NCBI GenBank assembly: GCA_028023455.1
Contig: JAQFVV010000071.1
Location: forward strand, 5,908,650-5,972,649
Length of the DNA: 64,000 nucleotides
Direction of reading: 5' to 3'
DNA from: Epiperipatus broadwayi
Lineage: Eukaryota; Onychophora; Udeonychophora; Euonychophora; Peripatidae
Part shown: positions 23,235 to 34,796 of the stretch, in pieces
Position numbering within the stretch: the first letter of the stretch is position 1
How the letters are laid out: each line of letters opens with the position of its first letter
Notes under the pieces: generated by a model
Databases searched by the model: none
The model's input: only the letters and a program-made list of their open reading frames with translations
Told to the model about the DNA's origin: nothing
Program-made: the position numbers and the translations under genes

Positions 23235-23642
23235 TGATTTCCTGCTCCGGAATTTAAGAGAAGTTCGAATACCGGAAGTGATATTTGGAAGCGCATTTAT
23301 ATCTTTAGCCACAGAGTGCGCCACTTTAAGGCTCGAACGAGATATTTTTTCAATATACATGTAAATGGGGAAAAAATGGGTGATTTATTCTGTAAATTAT
23401 GTAAGGAAGGAATAGAAAATATTAGGCATTTGTTAATTGAATGTAAATGCTTGAAAACAGAAAGGGTACATATAATAAAGTTATGGAAGAATAAATATGA
23501 AAAAAGTGATTATACAGAAAGTGAATTATTGGTTTTTATGCTGGGTTTGGGAAAAGATAAAGGGAATTTAGCTATAAAGGCCATAGAGTTGACAAAGATT
23601 ATGTTGTGGAAATGGGATGGAGCAGAATATGGGAAAATTTAG
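23235..23642 (+). pseudogene. LINE C-terminal zinc-knuckle region (zf-RVT-like), frame still open
   Basis: An open frame of ~130 codons reading without interruption from about 23250 to the stop at 23640. It holds RVRHFKARTRYFFNIHVNG and then CKLCKEGIENIRHLLIEC, i.e. C-x2-C-x8-H-x4-C, the zinc-binding C-terminus found in L1/Tx1-, Jockey- and I-type LINE RTs. It then continues KLWKNKYEKSDYTESELLVF. Lack of frameshifts suggests a much younger copy than the other LINE remnants here. The RT itself is absent (5' truncation). Confidence 0.8.
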
Positions 23643-24027
23643 AGTGGGGAATGGAAAATAAAGTGGCTAACAGGTTTATCTGGGCATAATTGCTAGATAT
23701 TCTTGACTTCGTTTAAGGAGAAGCCACAATACATCACATCACACCACCAGAATAGTAAACAAAAAATTGTAATTTTTTTTAAATTAATAAATGATTACAA
23801 TGGTAATTTATTGCTTCAGAATTCATAAAAAAATTTGAGGATCTGAAGTGTCAGCTGAAGAAGCACCCATATAGACCTTGAGTTCCAAAATCCATTATTC
23901 TATCACTGAACTGGACTAGAACAGTGTGGCTAATATGTCACTACCAAATAAAGTTATAGGTGGCCATTTTTCAAAATAAATATTTTAATAAATAATTTAT
24001 TTATTGACTTCTCACAAATTATATAAT

Positions 24028-24504
24028 ATCAATAATTCTGCGCTAACACATTTGTTAGAAAAGTTTAATTTTATAGAAATCATATGTTTATCTGCGCTAA
24101 GCGCTTTTGGAGTTCCCAGACTTCATATTCATAGCTGAGTGCAGATGATTCGAACCCACCATGCCCACAATAGTATATAGAGAGAGAAATGACCATAGGT
24201 GTAAAATAAAAGAAGCCTACTTCATCAATAATAACATTCATTCAATAAACAGAAAAGACACCTGTTTTACCATTTCAAAAAGATGGACAAATTAATCTAA
24301 ACAAAATAAAATGCCAAGACCTACTACCACACAATTAACAGCTAATTAATTTGCATAAATTAGAATATGCCTCCTCATTACTATTGTCTGCACTCAGCTA
24401 TGAATATGAAGTCTGGGAACTTCGAAAGCGCTTAGCGCAAATAAACATATAATTTTTACGAAATTAAACTTCTCTAACAAGCATGTTAGTGCAGAATTAT
24501 TGAT
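24028..24504. mobile_element. Foldback element
   Basis: Arms 24028-24152 and about 24375-24504 are reverse complements, sharing GCTATGAATATGAAGTCTGG and AAGCGCTTAGCGC. The outer ends read ATCAATAATTCTGC / GCAGAATTATTGAT. The loop has no ORF. A diverged single arm is found just after the PLE endonuclease at 38.93 kb, so the arms may be PLE 3' tails. Confidence 0.85.
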
Positions 24505-25289
24505 AAAATAAATATTTATTGGTTTACTTGATGGAAGATAATTTCTCACAAAAAATGTAAATGGTGTTTGTAGACATTTGATTCATTTCCACTAAATAAA
24601 TTTATAGGTTGTCATTTTTATAAATAAATCTTTAATTAATTGAGCACATACATCAGCAAGTCCCAAGGTCCATTTAGGCATTACTTTCCTAAATCAGTAG
24701 ATTAGAAAATTATTGCCTGACTAATAGGTATGTGACATGTCAGTGCAGGAGTAATACATAAGTATCACTTTTAATTATAAAGTCTGCTGCTTAATACTGG
24801 ACCAGGACAATAAATAAAAACTTTATATTTTTTAAAAATTAATTAATGCTCTGCATTTGCTAATGGCACTCATAGATTTCAGAGCTAAAGATCTGTGGAT
24901 CATAGTTCTATAATCACTCTCATTGTATGAACATCACATGACTGGATTGACAAACACTTCAGTTATTTATATTCTCAATAAATTTCTATTTTTTCTTTAA
25001 TTAATACAAATATATTATATAATAAATAATAATTTACAGTGCTAAATATTTATATGTAATGCTTTCAGATTAGCTCATTGCCACTGTTTAAATATAAATA
25101 AATAGCCATCTAGCATCAGCAAATGACAATGCATATCTAAAGTACAATATTGTCACTTGCTGACACTAGAGGGCTATTGCAATTATACTTAAACAGATGC
25201 AGTAAGTTAATCTCAAAACATTAAATATACTTGTTATATTTTTAAGCTTCTACATTTTTCCTTTTATTTTCATTATTATTCTTTAGTGT
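24505..25289. other. AT-rich spacer with SINE-like phrases
   Basis: No gene. Around 24885-24920 (AGATCTGTGGATCATAGTTCT) resembles the SINE-like block at 34.6 kb, but boundaries cannot be set. Confidence 0.35.
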
Positions 25290-26120
25290 ATTTTTTATGA
25301 GTTGATTCGCAGCCGCTTGAAGTCACTCAAATTTCATCATTTTTAATGCTATGGTAAAGATTTTACCATCATTTGAAAGGTTATAAAAAGTTCTGTAAGA
25401 TGCTGCCCTCTCTTGAATTACTTTACAAGTAAAAAAATCAATAAAACTAATGTTAAATGTCTAACAAAGAAGAAAGCTTGGTGTTTATTGGCTCTTAGCC
25501 ATCAAGGACATTCTGATTTGCTGTCAAGGACAAAGAAAACTGCCTAATCAAAGAAAAACACTACGATTTTCATTTCAAAAATGATAAACAAATGTTTTAG
25601 ACCATTCTAAAAGTCTTTCTTGACATATTATAAATTATTTTAATAAAATATGCTAAAAATAAAATTATTTTAAAAAAATATTTAAGATTTTAGTAACAAT
25701 ATTCAAGATTTTAGCAAAAAAAAATATTTTTCCGGAACGTGAAACTGAGAAATTATTTACATCAGCAACTCTTTTTAATTTGGTACTAACTTTCACTTTT
25801 AAATTTGCCACTATTGAATATTTCTAAAATAAATAAATAGAAATTTATTTTTGAAAAAACTTTCATTAATTTTCATAACCTGACAAATTATTAATATACA
25901 TTTTACAAACGAATCTAAAGTGAATATAATATTAAAAGATGAATATATTTTGACAGTTGAATTTGTGTTTTGAGCAATTAAAAGTTTATACTTTTATCTC
26001 ACTTGGCCAATAAAGTAACAGCCACTACAAGGGTTATAACTAATTGAATGGCTGCCTTATAGGGAGTCACATGATATATTGGCTCTGAAAGTAATATAAT
26101 TAAATTTTGATCCAGAAACC
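25290..26120 (+). repeat. Dispersed repeat G, copy 1
   Basis: An ~800 bp segment whose reverse complement recurs at 60.5-61.2 kb. Shared landmarks: GGCTCTTAGCCATCAAGGAC, CAGCCGCTTGAAGT near the start, AAATAGAAATTTATTTTTGAAA and CTGACAAATTATTAATATAC. No coding frame and no clear termini. Possibly a non-autonomous DNA element or an old segmental copy. Confidence 0.75.
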
Positions 26121-26364
26121 TTTCACTCGTGAGTCCATCCTTTACTACTGTAACAAATGCAAGGTTCTTGTTTTATTATTGCATTATGTTTAAATTTAAT
26201 AAAAATTACTCAAGAAATAAGAAAGCAGCAGAAGTGGTTAATGATATTGAATCAATAAAAAAAAACTCACAAAAGGTTAAAAAATTAGAGAAGTGAATTC
26301 AATTTTATATAACTAAATTTACTTACCCATATTAAATATTATTTTTTATTAAGCGCAAGAAGTT

Positions 26365-26895
26365 TGTAATTAAAGTGAAAGGCTGAAAATCTCTCGCATG
26401 CACTTTTAGAATGCTTATATGACAGCCAATCAGATGTAATGATGAGTGTATAAGGAGGTTTTAAGTCGCAACACATGATAGAGATTTATAAAAAAATGTG
26501 GTTTGACCTTTCTCTTTACTTAAATTTCTATATATATAAGCCAGTCTGAAGCATAAGTCGCAACACAAGACAGAGATTTTATAAGAAAAAGATGGTTTCA
26601 CTTTTCTCTTTACTTAAATTTTTATATATACAAAAGCCACTCTGAAGCACCACCTTTCTTTTTACTTAAATTTCTCTATATATATAAGCCAGACTGAAGC
26701 TTTTTGTTGATGATTCAGGCTGGCTTATATATATAGAAATTTAATAAAAGAGAAAGGTGGAACCATCTTTTTCTTATAAAATCTCTGTCTTCTGTTGCAA
26801 CTTAAGAGCTCCTATTCAGTCATCATTAGCTCTAATTGACTATCATATAAGCATTCTAAAAGTGCATGGGAGGTGTTTTTAGCCTTTCAATCTAA
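26365..26895. mobile_element. Foldback element with internally triplicated left arm
   Basis: The right arm 26716-26895 is complementary to sequences in 26365-26700. The left side repeats one block (AGAGATTT, CTCTTTACTTAAATTT, TATATATAAGCCA, CTGAAGC) three times. Outer parts carry GACAGCCAATCAGATG as in the foldback at 4.2 kb. Confidence 0.82.
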
Positions 26896-27107
26896 TTACA
26901 CATATTAAATTTTTTTTTATAAAAATTAATATGTAAACTTAACAGCAGTAATTGCAAGCTATATAAGTCATGTGACATCTGAGTTTTTATTATAAAAAGT
27001 AATAGTAAATCTTTAAAAAAAGGAAGTTAATCAAAACAGTATTTCATCATTTAGGCTGATAGCTTTACTCTAACTTGCAATCACAATATATAGACTATAG
27101 TTATATA

Positions 27108-28259
27108 TACACCTGGGTCTCTTTTTACGTGGACTTATTTAACATGATTTTGAAGTTATGCGATTCATGTTTCACCGGAAGTCGAACTCCGATAATGCGC
27201 TATTACTTTAAATAATAAATTTCGCGCACTTACGTTATATTGAAAGTAATAGCACATTATTGGAATTCAACTTTCATCTTAGTAATTTTAATATTTTCAG
27301 TGCTTTATAATAGTAAGATTTTATGCAACAATGAAATTAAAATCATGATTTCCACATTTTATGTATACACACATTAAATTTTACAAGATTATAATGTAAA
27401 TTTGTTCAAATATTGTGCGTGTTAATTTTGCATTTTAAATCACGTTCTGTTTTTGCTTTTTAAAAAAAAACGTAATCAATTATTAATCATTTAGTGTCCG
27501 CAAGTTTATTTTTAAAAGGTGAGTAATAGCAGTGGGCACAATTAAATTTGACAATTAAAAATTGAAATCTGATTTTTAATTGTAATTGACAATTTAAAAA
27601 TTACTTATGGTGACTTGAAATTAATGTGATGTAAAACGAAATTTGATTTTTAAACGGAATTGAAAATTAAAAAATTATAAGACAAAAATAAGAATTTAAT
27701 TTTTAGTTGTTAGTTTTAATTAAATTTTTCCCAGCAGTGATGAATAAATGTCTTTTTATTATCATAAGTCTAAGTTCATAAACAATTAATAAAATCATCA
27801 TCTCAAAGATTAATTACTAATTATGTTGTCAACAGAAAACCATTAACACAACTTGACAGTGAACTTGGTGCTAGTTGTTTGAAAACGAACATGTTTTTTG
27901 GCAAATAGCGATAATAATTAAAATGTGTATAAAAAATGTAAATTACTGTACTGTAAATTATGCATACAAATATATTATTTTGAATAAAATTAAATATTAT
28001 AGTTAAAAAAAGTTTGTCTTGTATCAATTTTTTTCAAATTTGAAATTTTTTATTAGTCATATTTTATTTCCTTATTTTTTTTTTTTTTGTGCGAATTTTA
28101 AAGTAATTTTACATTGGTGCTTTGCTTTTATGCGAATTTTGAAAAATCACAGACTGCATCCCCCCTTTTTCAATGTAAGTTACGTCTATTTTTGTGCGAT
28201 TTCATTTGCGCGTGTTTTCTGAGGAACCTATCTATCGCATAAAACGAGACCCAGGTGTA
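27108..28259. mobile_element. TIR DNA transposon remnant, ~1.15 kb, TA flanks
   Basis: Terminal inverted repeats of about 20 bp: TACACCTGGGTCTC... at 27108 and its complement ending at 28259, with one or two differences, flanked by TA on both sides. A second inverted pair lies inside (27178-27212 and 27240-27285, GTCGAACTCCGATAATG). No transposase frame is visible, so it looks non-autonomous. TA duplication suggests the Tc1/mariner-IS630 superfamily, but other TA-targeting families are possible. Confidence 0.7.
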
Positions 28260-28389
28260 TAAAGAAAATCTGCAATTAATATAATGCCAAAACAATTTCC
28301 CAAAGTCATAGCACACTATGAGGAATTTTAGCCTCTATGAAACCTAAAATTGAATGCTAAAAAACAAAAACTGTACTGATAAAATACCA

Positions 28390-28640
28390 TCAAAATGCTT
28401 GATCACTATATAATGATAAAACCAGTCACCTTATTGAAAAGTGGTTAAATAATCCCAAATTGATAATTAGAAAGGAAAAAAAAACAGATCCATCTGAGGT
28501 AGTAAACTCTGAATATACTAATCGATTCAATTGGAAATAGAGAGACAATTTGAACAGAGAGGAAAAAATACAAAGAAAAAAATCTAAAGACGGTGCTCAC
28601 ATAACAATAGGCAAATGATCCCATAAGTCAATCTAGTGTG
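28390..28640 (+). pseudogene. Penelope-like element GIY-YIG C-terminal fragment
   Basis: A broken plus-strand frame reads SHLIEKWLNNPKLIIRKEKK, FNW, then LNREEKIQRKKSKDGAHITI. It aligns by eye with 55822-55960 (WENTKNIGLREKVQRRKFK, FHITIANN). The pattern W-x-N ... R-E-x-x-Q-R-x-K/R-x-K ... H-I resembles the C-terminal part of PLE GIY-YIG endonucleases (I-x-W-E ... R-R-x-K-E-A-x-H-I). Catalytic GIY/YIG motifs are missing here, so this is a fragment. Confidence 0.55.
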
Positions 28641-28744
28641 ATAATTCATAATGTTTGAAAATCATCATAAATTTTACTCTTTAAAAAAAAGTTAATAACT
28701 TAAGAGGACTAGTATTTGAAATATCTACTGATTGTTACCTTCAA

Positions 28745-29060
28745 GCCAATAGTCTAATTGGTTGGCGTGCCACCTTAAATTCAATGTTAACACATCTAAA
28801 TGGTCCTGGATCAATCCCCATGCTAGTGCTGTCACTGGTTATGCTGCAATACCTGAAGAAATGAAGAGCATACTAATACTGAAAACATTGTACTACATAC
28901 TAACATATATGCTATTACTGACAGTTGACTGTATTTGAAAAGTTTAAATAAAGTTTGAATTTTGCTAAAGACATTTAACAATTAATATTAGGTGGTAGAA
29001 ATAGTCCAAAGCAGCCCATCATAACAAACTTTCAGACAAACATATATTTAGTAACTGTAT
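28745..29060 (+). repeat. tRNA-derived SINE, family 2, with long tail
   Basis: tRNA-like head with A box TAGTCTAATTGGTTGGCGTG and degenerate B box TGGATCAATCCCC, then a tail of about 200 bp shared with 63.23-63.52 kb: ACATACTAACATATATGC, AATGTATTTGGAA-like and AATAGTCCAA blocks. The tail also occurs after the PLE endonuclease end at 55.98 kb. Confidence 0.7.
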
Positions 29061-29149
29061 TTATATCAATAGCATGTAAATCATTATTGCCTTAAATACA
29101 TCACATTTAAGATTATAATTATATCATAGAACACTAAGTGCATACCGAA

Positions 29150-29340
29150 TATCTGTGGTATAATAGTAATGGTAAAACAACATTGAACAAATGATGAAGT
29201 GATGTGTGAGAGATTGTGATCTGGTCCAAACTATGAGTGCTGGCTTAACATGACATACACATCCTGTGGATTATTTGTCTTTTTCATATCTTTATTTCAG
29301 TAATATGGGTGGAACAGAAGATTGAAATATATATAAATCA
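29150..29340 (+). repeat. Hammerhead family D unit, degenerate
   Basis: Matches the family D ribozyme region: AGAGATTGTGATCTGGTCCAA, then CTATGA (two bases lost from CTGATGA), GTGCTGGCTTAACAT, GACA, TACACATC. The core is broken. Confidence 0.7.
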
Positions 29341-30000
29341 ATAAAAGTTAAGTTTAAGTATCTCTAAAAATAATATGTATATGAAGTTATTTGTAATGTG
29401 CTACATGGCCTACTTGAAAAAGTGTGTCTTAAGGTATCTATAGTGTGAGAGTTTGGTCTGAACTCTGGGCTGTTGGATGGTTGTGATAGAAATTGAGTTA
29501 AAAAGTGAAAGATGCATTGGTAAAGCAAAAACTTGCAAATATATCGTAATGTTAAAACAACCTTTCAATATTTTTTGCTGAGAAAATGTTTCTTCAGCAA
29601 TCCCTCCAGAAGAACATTAAAGAAAAGACAGCACTCACTAATCTCCTTAATTATCAAGTGGTGAATTTGAACTTTTTTTATACTTTATATAATTTTCTAT
29701 TAAATGTAAAAAGCTATTCAATTACACTAATATTTAATGGTTAACTGAATTTTTTATGAGCTAGTGTTAATTGGGGAGGGGGGGCATCTAAGTCTAATGA
29801 AAAAAAAATTTGAATCTTCCAGATTTCAATTTCAGTCCTAGGCAATGATAGACGTATTTGCTATTGTTAAGCTGTAAAGCTCTTAATATATAAGCTATAA
29901 AGCTCTTAATATATGTACACAGTTATATATATAATAATAATAGAGATATAAAAATTATTCAAATTGAAAGATATAGTGAAAAACGTAAAATTAAAGAGGC
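29341..30000. other. AT-rich spacer
   Basis: No gene recognised. A short direct duplication of GCTRTAAAGCTCTTAATATA occurs at 29871-29912. Confidence 0.4.
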
Positions 30001-30349
30001 AATGATGATATCTTGGAATAGAGGTGGTTTAATGAATAGACAATCAGCTAATATAAAGACAACAGAATTGTGGGAAATTTGAATGGATTGAATGATGGGT
30101 AATGAAGTTTTTATTTTTTGTACGTTTGTATGAACAGTTGATAAAGATTGTCAGTGAAACAATTGAAAGTACTTCTGGTTAAGAATATATTATTTAATTT
30201 TAAAAACTGTGTTAAATATATTTGTTTAAATTAATATATATATATGTCCGCAGATGGCGTATATAGTTTTATAACTTGCATTTTTGTTTATCATATATAT
30301 ATATATATGCAGTGTGTGAACAAAATCATATCTGTCAAAATCACTGGTT

Positions 30350-30690
30350 ATTTATTCAAAAAAACAAGAGAAGGCAATTAAAATTTAAATCTGTAAAAGA
30401 TAAATAATTGTAATGTAGTCTAGTTATTGACATCATTGAATTAAGAGACTAAAATGGAGTTGGGATGGACATATTGGTAGAAGAGATGATAATGGATGCT
30501 AATTGAAATCTCAAATGGGATTCCAAGAGATTATAAAAGACCTAGAAAAATATCACAAGTAAGATGGATGGATAAAATAATGAAATGTGTTGGGGTGATG
30601 TGGAGAAGAAAGGCTAGATATTGGAGAAGATGGATTGAACTTGGAGAGACCTTCATTCTACTGATTGATAATGGGTAAAAATGATAATAA
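30350..30690 (+). pseudogene. LINE C-terminal fragment
   Basis: Reads KWSWDGHIGRRDDNG, then ISNGIPRDYKRPRKI, VRWMDKIMKCVGVMW, RRWIELGETFILLIDNG and a stop, the conserved tail of endonuclease-RT LINEs also found at 13.3 kb. The last ~60 codons are open. Upstream 30000-30300 is interrupted by TA-rich sequence and is only weakly LINE-like. Confidence 0.85.
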
Positions 30691-30874
30691 TGAGTCTGGT
30701 TATTATGAAATAAACATTTAAAATGCTATTAATGGAATAGAGACAATTGTCAACAGAATGATATTAAAACAGCAGCTTTGTTTATTTGCTTCCAATGACT
30801 TAGATTTTGGCAGAACATGTTTAATTGACAAGGATTATATCTTGTTCGCACTAGCTTCAAGCTACATTTTTATT

Positions 30875-31108
30875 AAACAAGCAAAACTCTCCATACAGTA
30901 GTGTCACCTTGTGCCAACCAGAGTAATCAATGAATGCCAAAAGGCTTGTGCATAAAATCCCCATCTAGTGCCTACTCATCCAATATTCCCAGACTAGTTT
31001 CTGGCCTGTGGCCTTCATCAGTGAGGAGCAGAGTGACACTACTGTATGGAGAGTTTTGCCTCTTTAATAACAATTATGTGCAAGCATAAGAGACAGTGAT
31101 CATGTGAT
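30875..31108. mobile_element. Family A insertion with 11 bp TSD
   Basis: Flanked by ACATTTTTATT at 30864-30874 and 31109-31119. Starts AAACAAGCAAAACTC. The minus-strand part carries the ribozyme, then at about 31028 switches to the plus-strand end (GTGACACTACTGTATGG ... CATGTGAT). Only 234 bp, a rearranged short derivative. Confidence 0.85.
30977..31028 (-). ncRNA. Hammerhead ribozyme, family A, core intact
   Basis: Minus strand: CTGATGA (31021-31015), stem II GGCC-ACA-GGCC (strong), GAAA (31001-30998), CTAGTC. The inner part of stem I (TCCTCA/TGGGAA) is present, but the outer part of the 5' strand is cut off by the internal junction. Confidence 0.7.
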
Positions 31109-31119
31109 ACATTTTTATT

Positions 31120-32246
31120 GAGATAAAATTTTAAAAGACTCATAAACGAGAAAAATAAAGAACTGAAACAAAATTGGAATTAAAAACCAAGTGTTATAAA
31201 ATATTTTCAATTTATTTATTTTTGTTACATCTATGTATGGGTGTTTGTGTCTTCTAATTTTTAACTTTGACAATCAATAATGTTAATTAATTTCTTTAAT
31301 AGTTTTCTCATGTGTGGTTGAGTGGACTTTGGAGCTCAAGGTAAATAAAATGTAATTCTGACTCTATCACAACCCAGCTCGAACTTTTAATGAGCTTCCG
31401 AGCAATTAGCTAATTGATGTTTGTTGTGGTTTTGTTTATTTATTATTATTTAAAAATTGTAGTTTGCTAATATTTTCACAATGTCAATTTTATATCATTT
31501 TATTTATGTTTTTGCATTAAAATAAATTATATATCAGTCGTGAAATTACTGAATTTTCTTCTCTCTCCCAAATGCATTAGAAAAAAGCCAAAGCTAAGAT
31601 TTTCTTGTAATAGCACCTATTATGTATATTGAAGCAATTTATAATTCATTTAAAATGTGTAGATTTATTTGATTTCTACCTAATTACATTTATCGTTTTC
31701 TGTTCCAATTTTACCATAATCTAATTCATTACAACTTAATAGCATTAAAAAAAAACTTTAACTTCTGGAAAGAACCCCTAAATAATTGACTGCATTAAAT
31801 AAAAATTTATAAGCACAATCCAAAACGTATAGCTTTTCATTATACAGTGAGTAATGCATCTATTTGTCATTCTCTCATTTGAGATTCTATTTAGATGAGA
31901 CTTATAATTTTTTCAGGTTCGAAGAATGCTTACAATTTTTTTTTCTATTTGGTGGCATTAACCTGCTTAGCTAGACATTGAATTGTTGACCAAGAAATCG
32001 GTATATTTTTAATTAAGTAGAGAAAAGCAGTGTAATACCCATGAGAACTTTTTTGCCTATGAAATATTTTTAAAATGCCTTACAGTAACTTATAGATGAA
32101 AACAAGTCATATTGGTATCTTCAATGCGTGCATTAAATTGCCATTTTTTTTTGTCACATCATAATCGGTTGTTTTGTTAACTATGATATTTATGGATGCA
32201 ACAATTTATATGTGTATTATCTGCACTTGACCTTGAAAATTGTTTT
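31120..32246. other. AT-rich sequence with a SINE-like block
   Basis: 31305-31440 (CATGTGTGGTTGAGTGGACTT ... CGAACTTTTAATGAGCTTCCGAGCAATTAGC) resembles the GAGCAATAAAGC SINE group. The rest shows no gene. Confidence 0.4.
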
Positions 32247-32350
32247 TGTTAGCCGAGAGGTCATCGCAGCCGCCTTGCAAGCAAGTAGGTGTTTGCGGAC
32301 GGTTGTGGGTTCACCTCCCGGCTGATGCTATGTCATACGAAAAAAAATTT
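32247..32350 (+). repeat. tRNA-derived SINE, family 1
   Basis: TGTTAGCCGAGAGGTCATCGC (A-box region), then GTGGGTTCACCTCCCGGCTGA (B box), ATGCTATGTCATACGAAAAA. Together with 33.65 and 43.1 kb this gives the clearest consensus. The head resembles a class II tRNA (Ser/Leu-like), but I do not assign an isotype. Confidence 0.8.
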
Positions 32351-32354
32351 TTTT

Positions 32355-32700
32355 TATTTTTAAAAAATTGTTATTTATATTTGATATGATTTCATATTTC
32401 CAAAACTTTTTATAGCAATTTTACAATAAGTATATTGTGAATTAAAATGGGTTGATTAAGGGACTTAAAAAAACGGAGATTATTTAAATCATCTACATCT
32501 CACAGATGATATGATTGTTTTTAGCAGATAATGCTTAGAAGGTTCAGGAAATGTTGCAAAAGTTATAAAATGAAAGCAAGTAAAAATTAATTCTAAAAAG
32601 ACTAAATTAATGTTCACTGGATTTTCTCAGAAGAAAATAGCTGAGTATTTAATTAGATCTCCATTACTTTCCATCACTGTTTTACTAAAGTTATGCAAAT
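32355..32700 (+). pseudogene. LINE reverse transcriptase fragment
   Basis: Contains ISYFQNFL (after the QGDPLSP region in the family), then DDMIVFS, matching the catalytic FADDIVL box with DD kept, GSGNVAKVIK, and in another frame KINSKKTKLMFTGFSQ. Frameshifts are present. Order and content match RT motifs C to E of the same LINE family as 18.1-20.8 and 39.1-41.1 kb. Confidence 0.8.
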
Positions 32701-32788
32701 CATATTTATTTGAAATTGATAATAAGATTGGTATTTTTTCTTTTAGTAAAATTAGCACTTTTATTTTTTTTATTTTTTTTTAGATTCT

Positions 32789-33103
32789 TCAAGAAGTATA
32801 ATAACTACTTTTTCTTATTGCATTGCCAAATGTATACCATATAATACGAAATTGTCCAAGCACTTTACCACTGTTACACAATGCTTTATTTACCACCCTT
32901 TCTTACATTTTACAGTTTCAATTTTCCCAGCAATCTTTTTCAGAACTTTATATCTCATAACCCTAACAGTTGAGGTTAGGAGATATAAAGTTCTGAAGAA
33001 GATTGCTGGGACAATCGAAACTGTAAACTGTAAGAAAGAGTGGTAAATAAAGCATTGTGTGACAGTGGTAATGTGCTTGGACAATTTAGTATTATATGGT
33101 TTT
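32789..33103. mobile_element. Foldback element F, near-perfect palindrome
   Basis: Arms 32837-32965 and 32969-33103 are almost exact reverse complements with almost no loop, so both strands encode nearly the same spurious peptide. The lead-in CTTCAAGAAGTATAATAAC is shared with 39.42 kb. The right arm reads CTGAAGA, GATTG/CAATC hairpin, GAAACTG, a hammerhead-like motif without a good stem III. Confidence 0.85.
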
Positions 33104-33640
33104 TTTAAGATTCCATGACTGTTTTATTTATTATCCCTTCATCTGGTTATTTATTTTACAAAAGCCTTAGTAGTTGTTGGGCTAAATTTTTAACTTTTTG
33201 TTTACTCAAATTCACCTTTATTCTTTATTATATTTAAAAAAAAAATTGAATTATTTATTAGAAATATACCTTTAAAAAAATGTGTGTAAAAGTATTATTT
33301 TAACTTTGCAAATATATTTAAAAAATCATAAATGGGTATACCTATTAAGGTTTAAAAGAACCACTACTCCATTTTTTATTAACTAGTTGTGATAAATCAT
33401 TAAAACAAGGCAGAATTTAGAGCCCAAATGAATTTTTGTTCATGTTATTTAAAGCTATCATAATTTTATTCTAAAATGTAAATTCATAATTTTTAAAAAA
33501 TGACAAAAAAAAAATTTGCAACTGTCAATATAAAGGCTTTGTTTTTCAACCAATCACAAGTTGTGCAACCATATGTTATTGATTTTTCTTGACTTTTCTT
33601 CTAAAAGTAAATATTTTAAAGTAAACTATAATATAATAGT
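33104..33640. other. AT-rich spacer
   Basis: Nothing recognised. Confidence 0.35.
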
Positions 33641-33644
33641 CAAG

Positions 33645-33750
33645 CATTGTTAGCCGAGAGGTCATCACAGCCGCCTTGCAGGCAAGTAGTTGGTTGCAGA
33701 CGGTTGTGGGAACATGTCCCAGCTGATGCCATGACATATGAAAAAAAAAA
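33645..33750 (+). repeat. tRNA-derived SINE, family 1
   Basis: TGTTAGCCGAGAGGTCATCAC, CCGCCTTGCAGGCAAGTAG, degenerate B box GTGGGAACATGTCCCAGCTG, ATGACATATGAAAAAAAAA. Close to the copy at 32.25 kb. Confidence 0.78.
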
Positions 33751-34560
33751 CTAATATAATCACATTATTTTTCTAGACATATAAGTATTAAACAAATATT
33801 TTGCAAAATAATCATAAATATGCAAACAAACTGTGGAAAAATGTATGTTTTTGAAACCTAATAAAAAGTGAATAAATTAAAAATTTTGCATTTTCTCTTT
33901 GTTGGTATTCATAATTCAAATTTGCACAGATTTGTTCATTTATATAATGAAGTGGTTACTTTATTCTTTTTATTATGGTGAACTTCACCGAACATGCACT
34001 CATTTTTGATTATAAAGAAGAAAGAGACTAATTTACTACATAGACTAACAAATTTATGCAAATTTTAATACGTTAGAAAGCTTTTGCAAGAACTATTGTG
34101 TGGAGAAAACTAGAACATCCAATCAGTAATATTGTAAGGAGACTCACTATCTGTCCACTTCCCTGTAAAAGGAATCTGTAAGATAATGGCATTTTGAAAA
34201 AAATTGTTTGACTTAATAAATTAATATTTTATTTCCAGGTGTTTGGCCTTAAATAAATGCAAACCATTAAACTAGGGTTAATGATAGCTGCAAATGAGTG
34301 ATTTAAAGCCAAACCTCTGCAGTACTGTCACATACTTTGGGGAAAAACCATGGGGATCATGTGAAGATGGAAAAATAAAGCTCAAAATCGTTTTATCTTT
34401 ACAATAACTTGATTGCTTCTTTAAATTATTCAATTAGTGGAATCAATAAATTGAATAGTGTTATTCCTGAGAGTTCATAAGAAGTTTGAGCACTGAGATG
34501 CCAGAACTGGAATTAATATGAGTACTTTATGCTCTATAATCTGACACTCTACCATGGTAC
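33751..34560. other. AT-rich spacer
   Basis: No gene or recognised repeat. Confidence 0.35.
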
Positions 34561-34564
34561 TAAT

Positions 34565-34790
34565 CTGTAAAGGGATATTGGTGTAATGATAGGGTTGTGG
34601 ATTATAGAGTTCAAGACCTGTGGATCATGACTCAGTTCTATTATTTCAATGCTCAAGCTTCTTATATATGTAAATCCTTTCATTATTTTGTGTTGTGTGA
34701 TTAAATATAATGGTAACATAGCAAATTCTAGAGCTCAGAATTTTTGGATCATGGCTCTATGCCATCACTTTTGGTGATAAATATCTTACA
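34565..34790 (+). repeat. SINE-like repeat (diverged)
   Basis: GATATTGGTGTAATGATAGGG followed by GGATTATAGAGTTCAAGACC and GGATCATGACTCAGTTC, then GCTCAAGCTTC. The pattern of a tRNA-like head and GGATCATG phrase repeats at 34735. Family relation to the GAGCAATAAAGC group is tentative. Confidence 0.4.
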
Positions 34791-34796
34791 TCTTAA

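Noticed and set aside
27821-28222. Open frames inside the TIR element
   Set aside because: Short, compositionally biased, no DDE or other transposase motif.
32247-32345. Functional tRNA gene (A and B boxes present)
   Set aside because: No closing acceptor stem, repeated with the same A-rich tail at five loci, one with a TSD; it is a SINE.
32852-33084. Two overlapping, nearly identical open frames on opposite strands
   Set aside because: A consequence of the perfect palindrome of foldback F.
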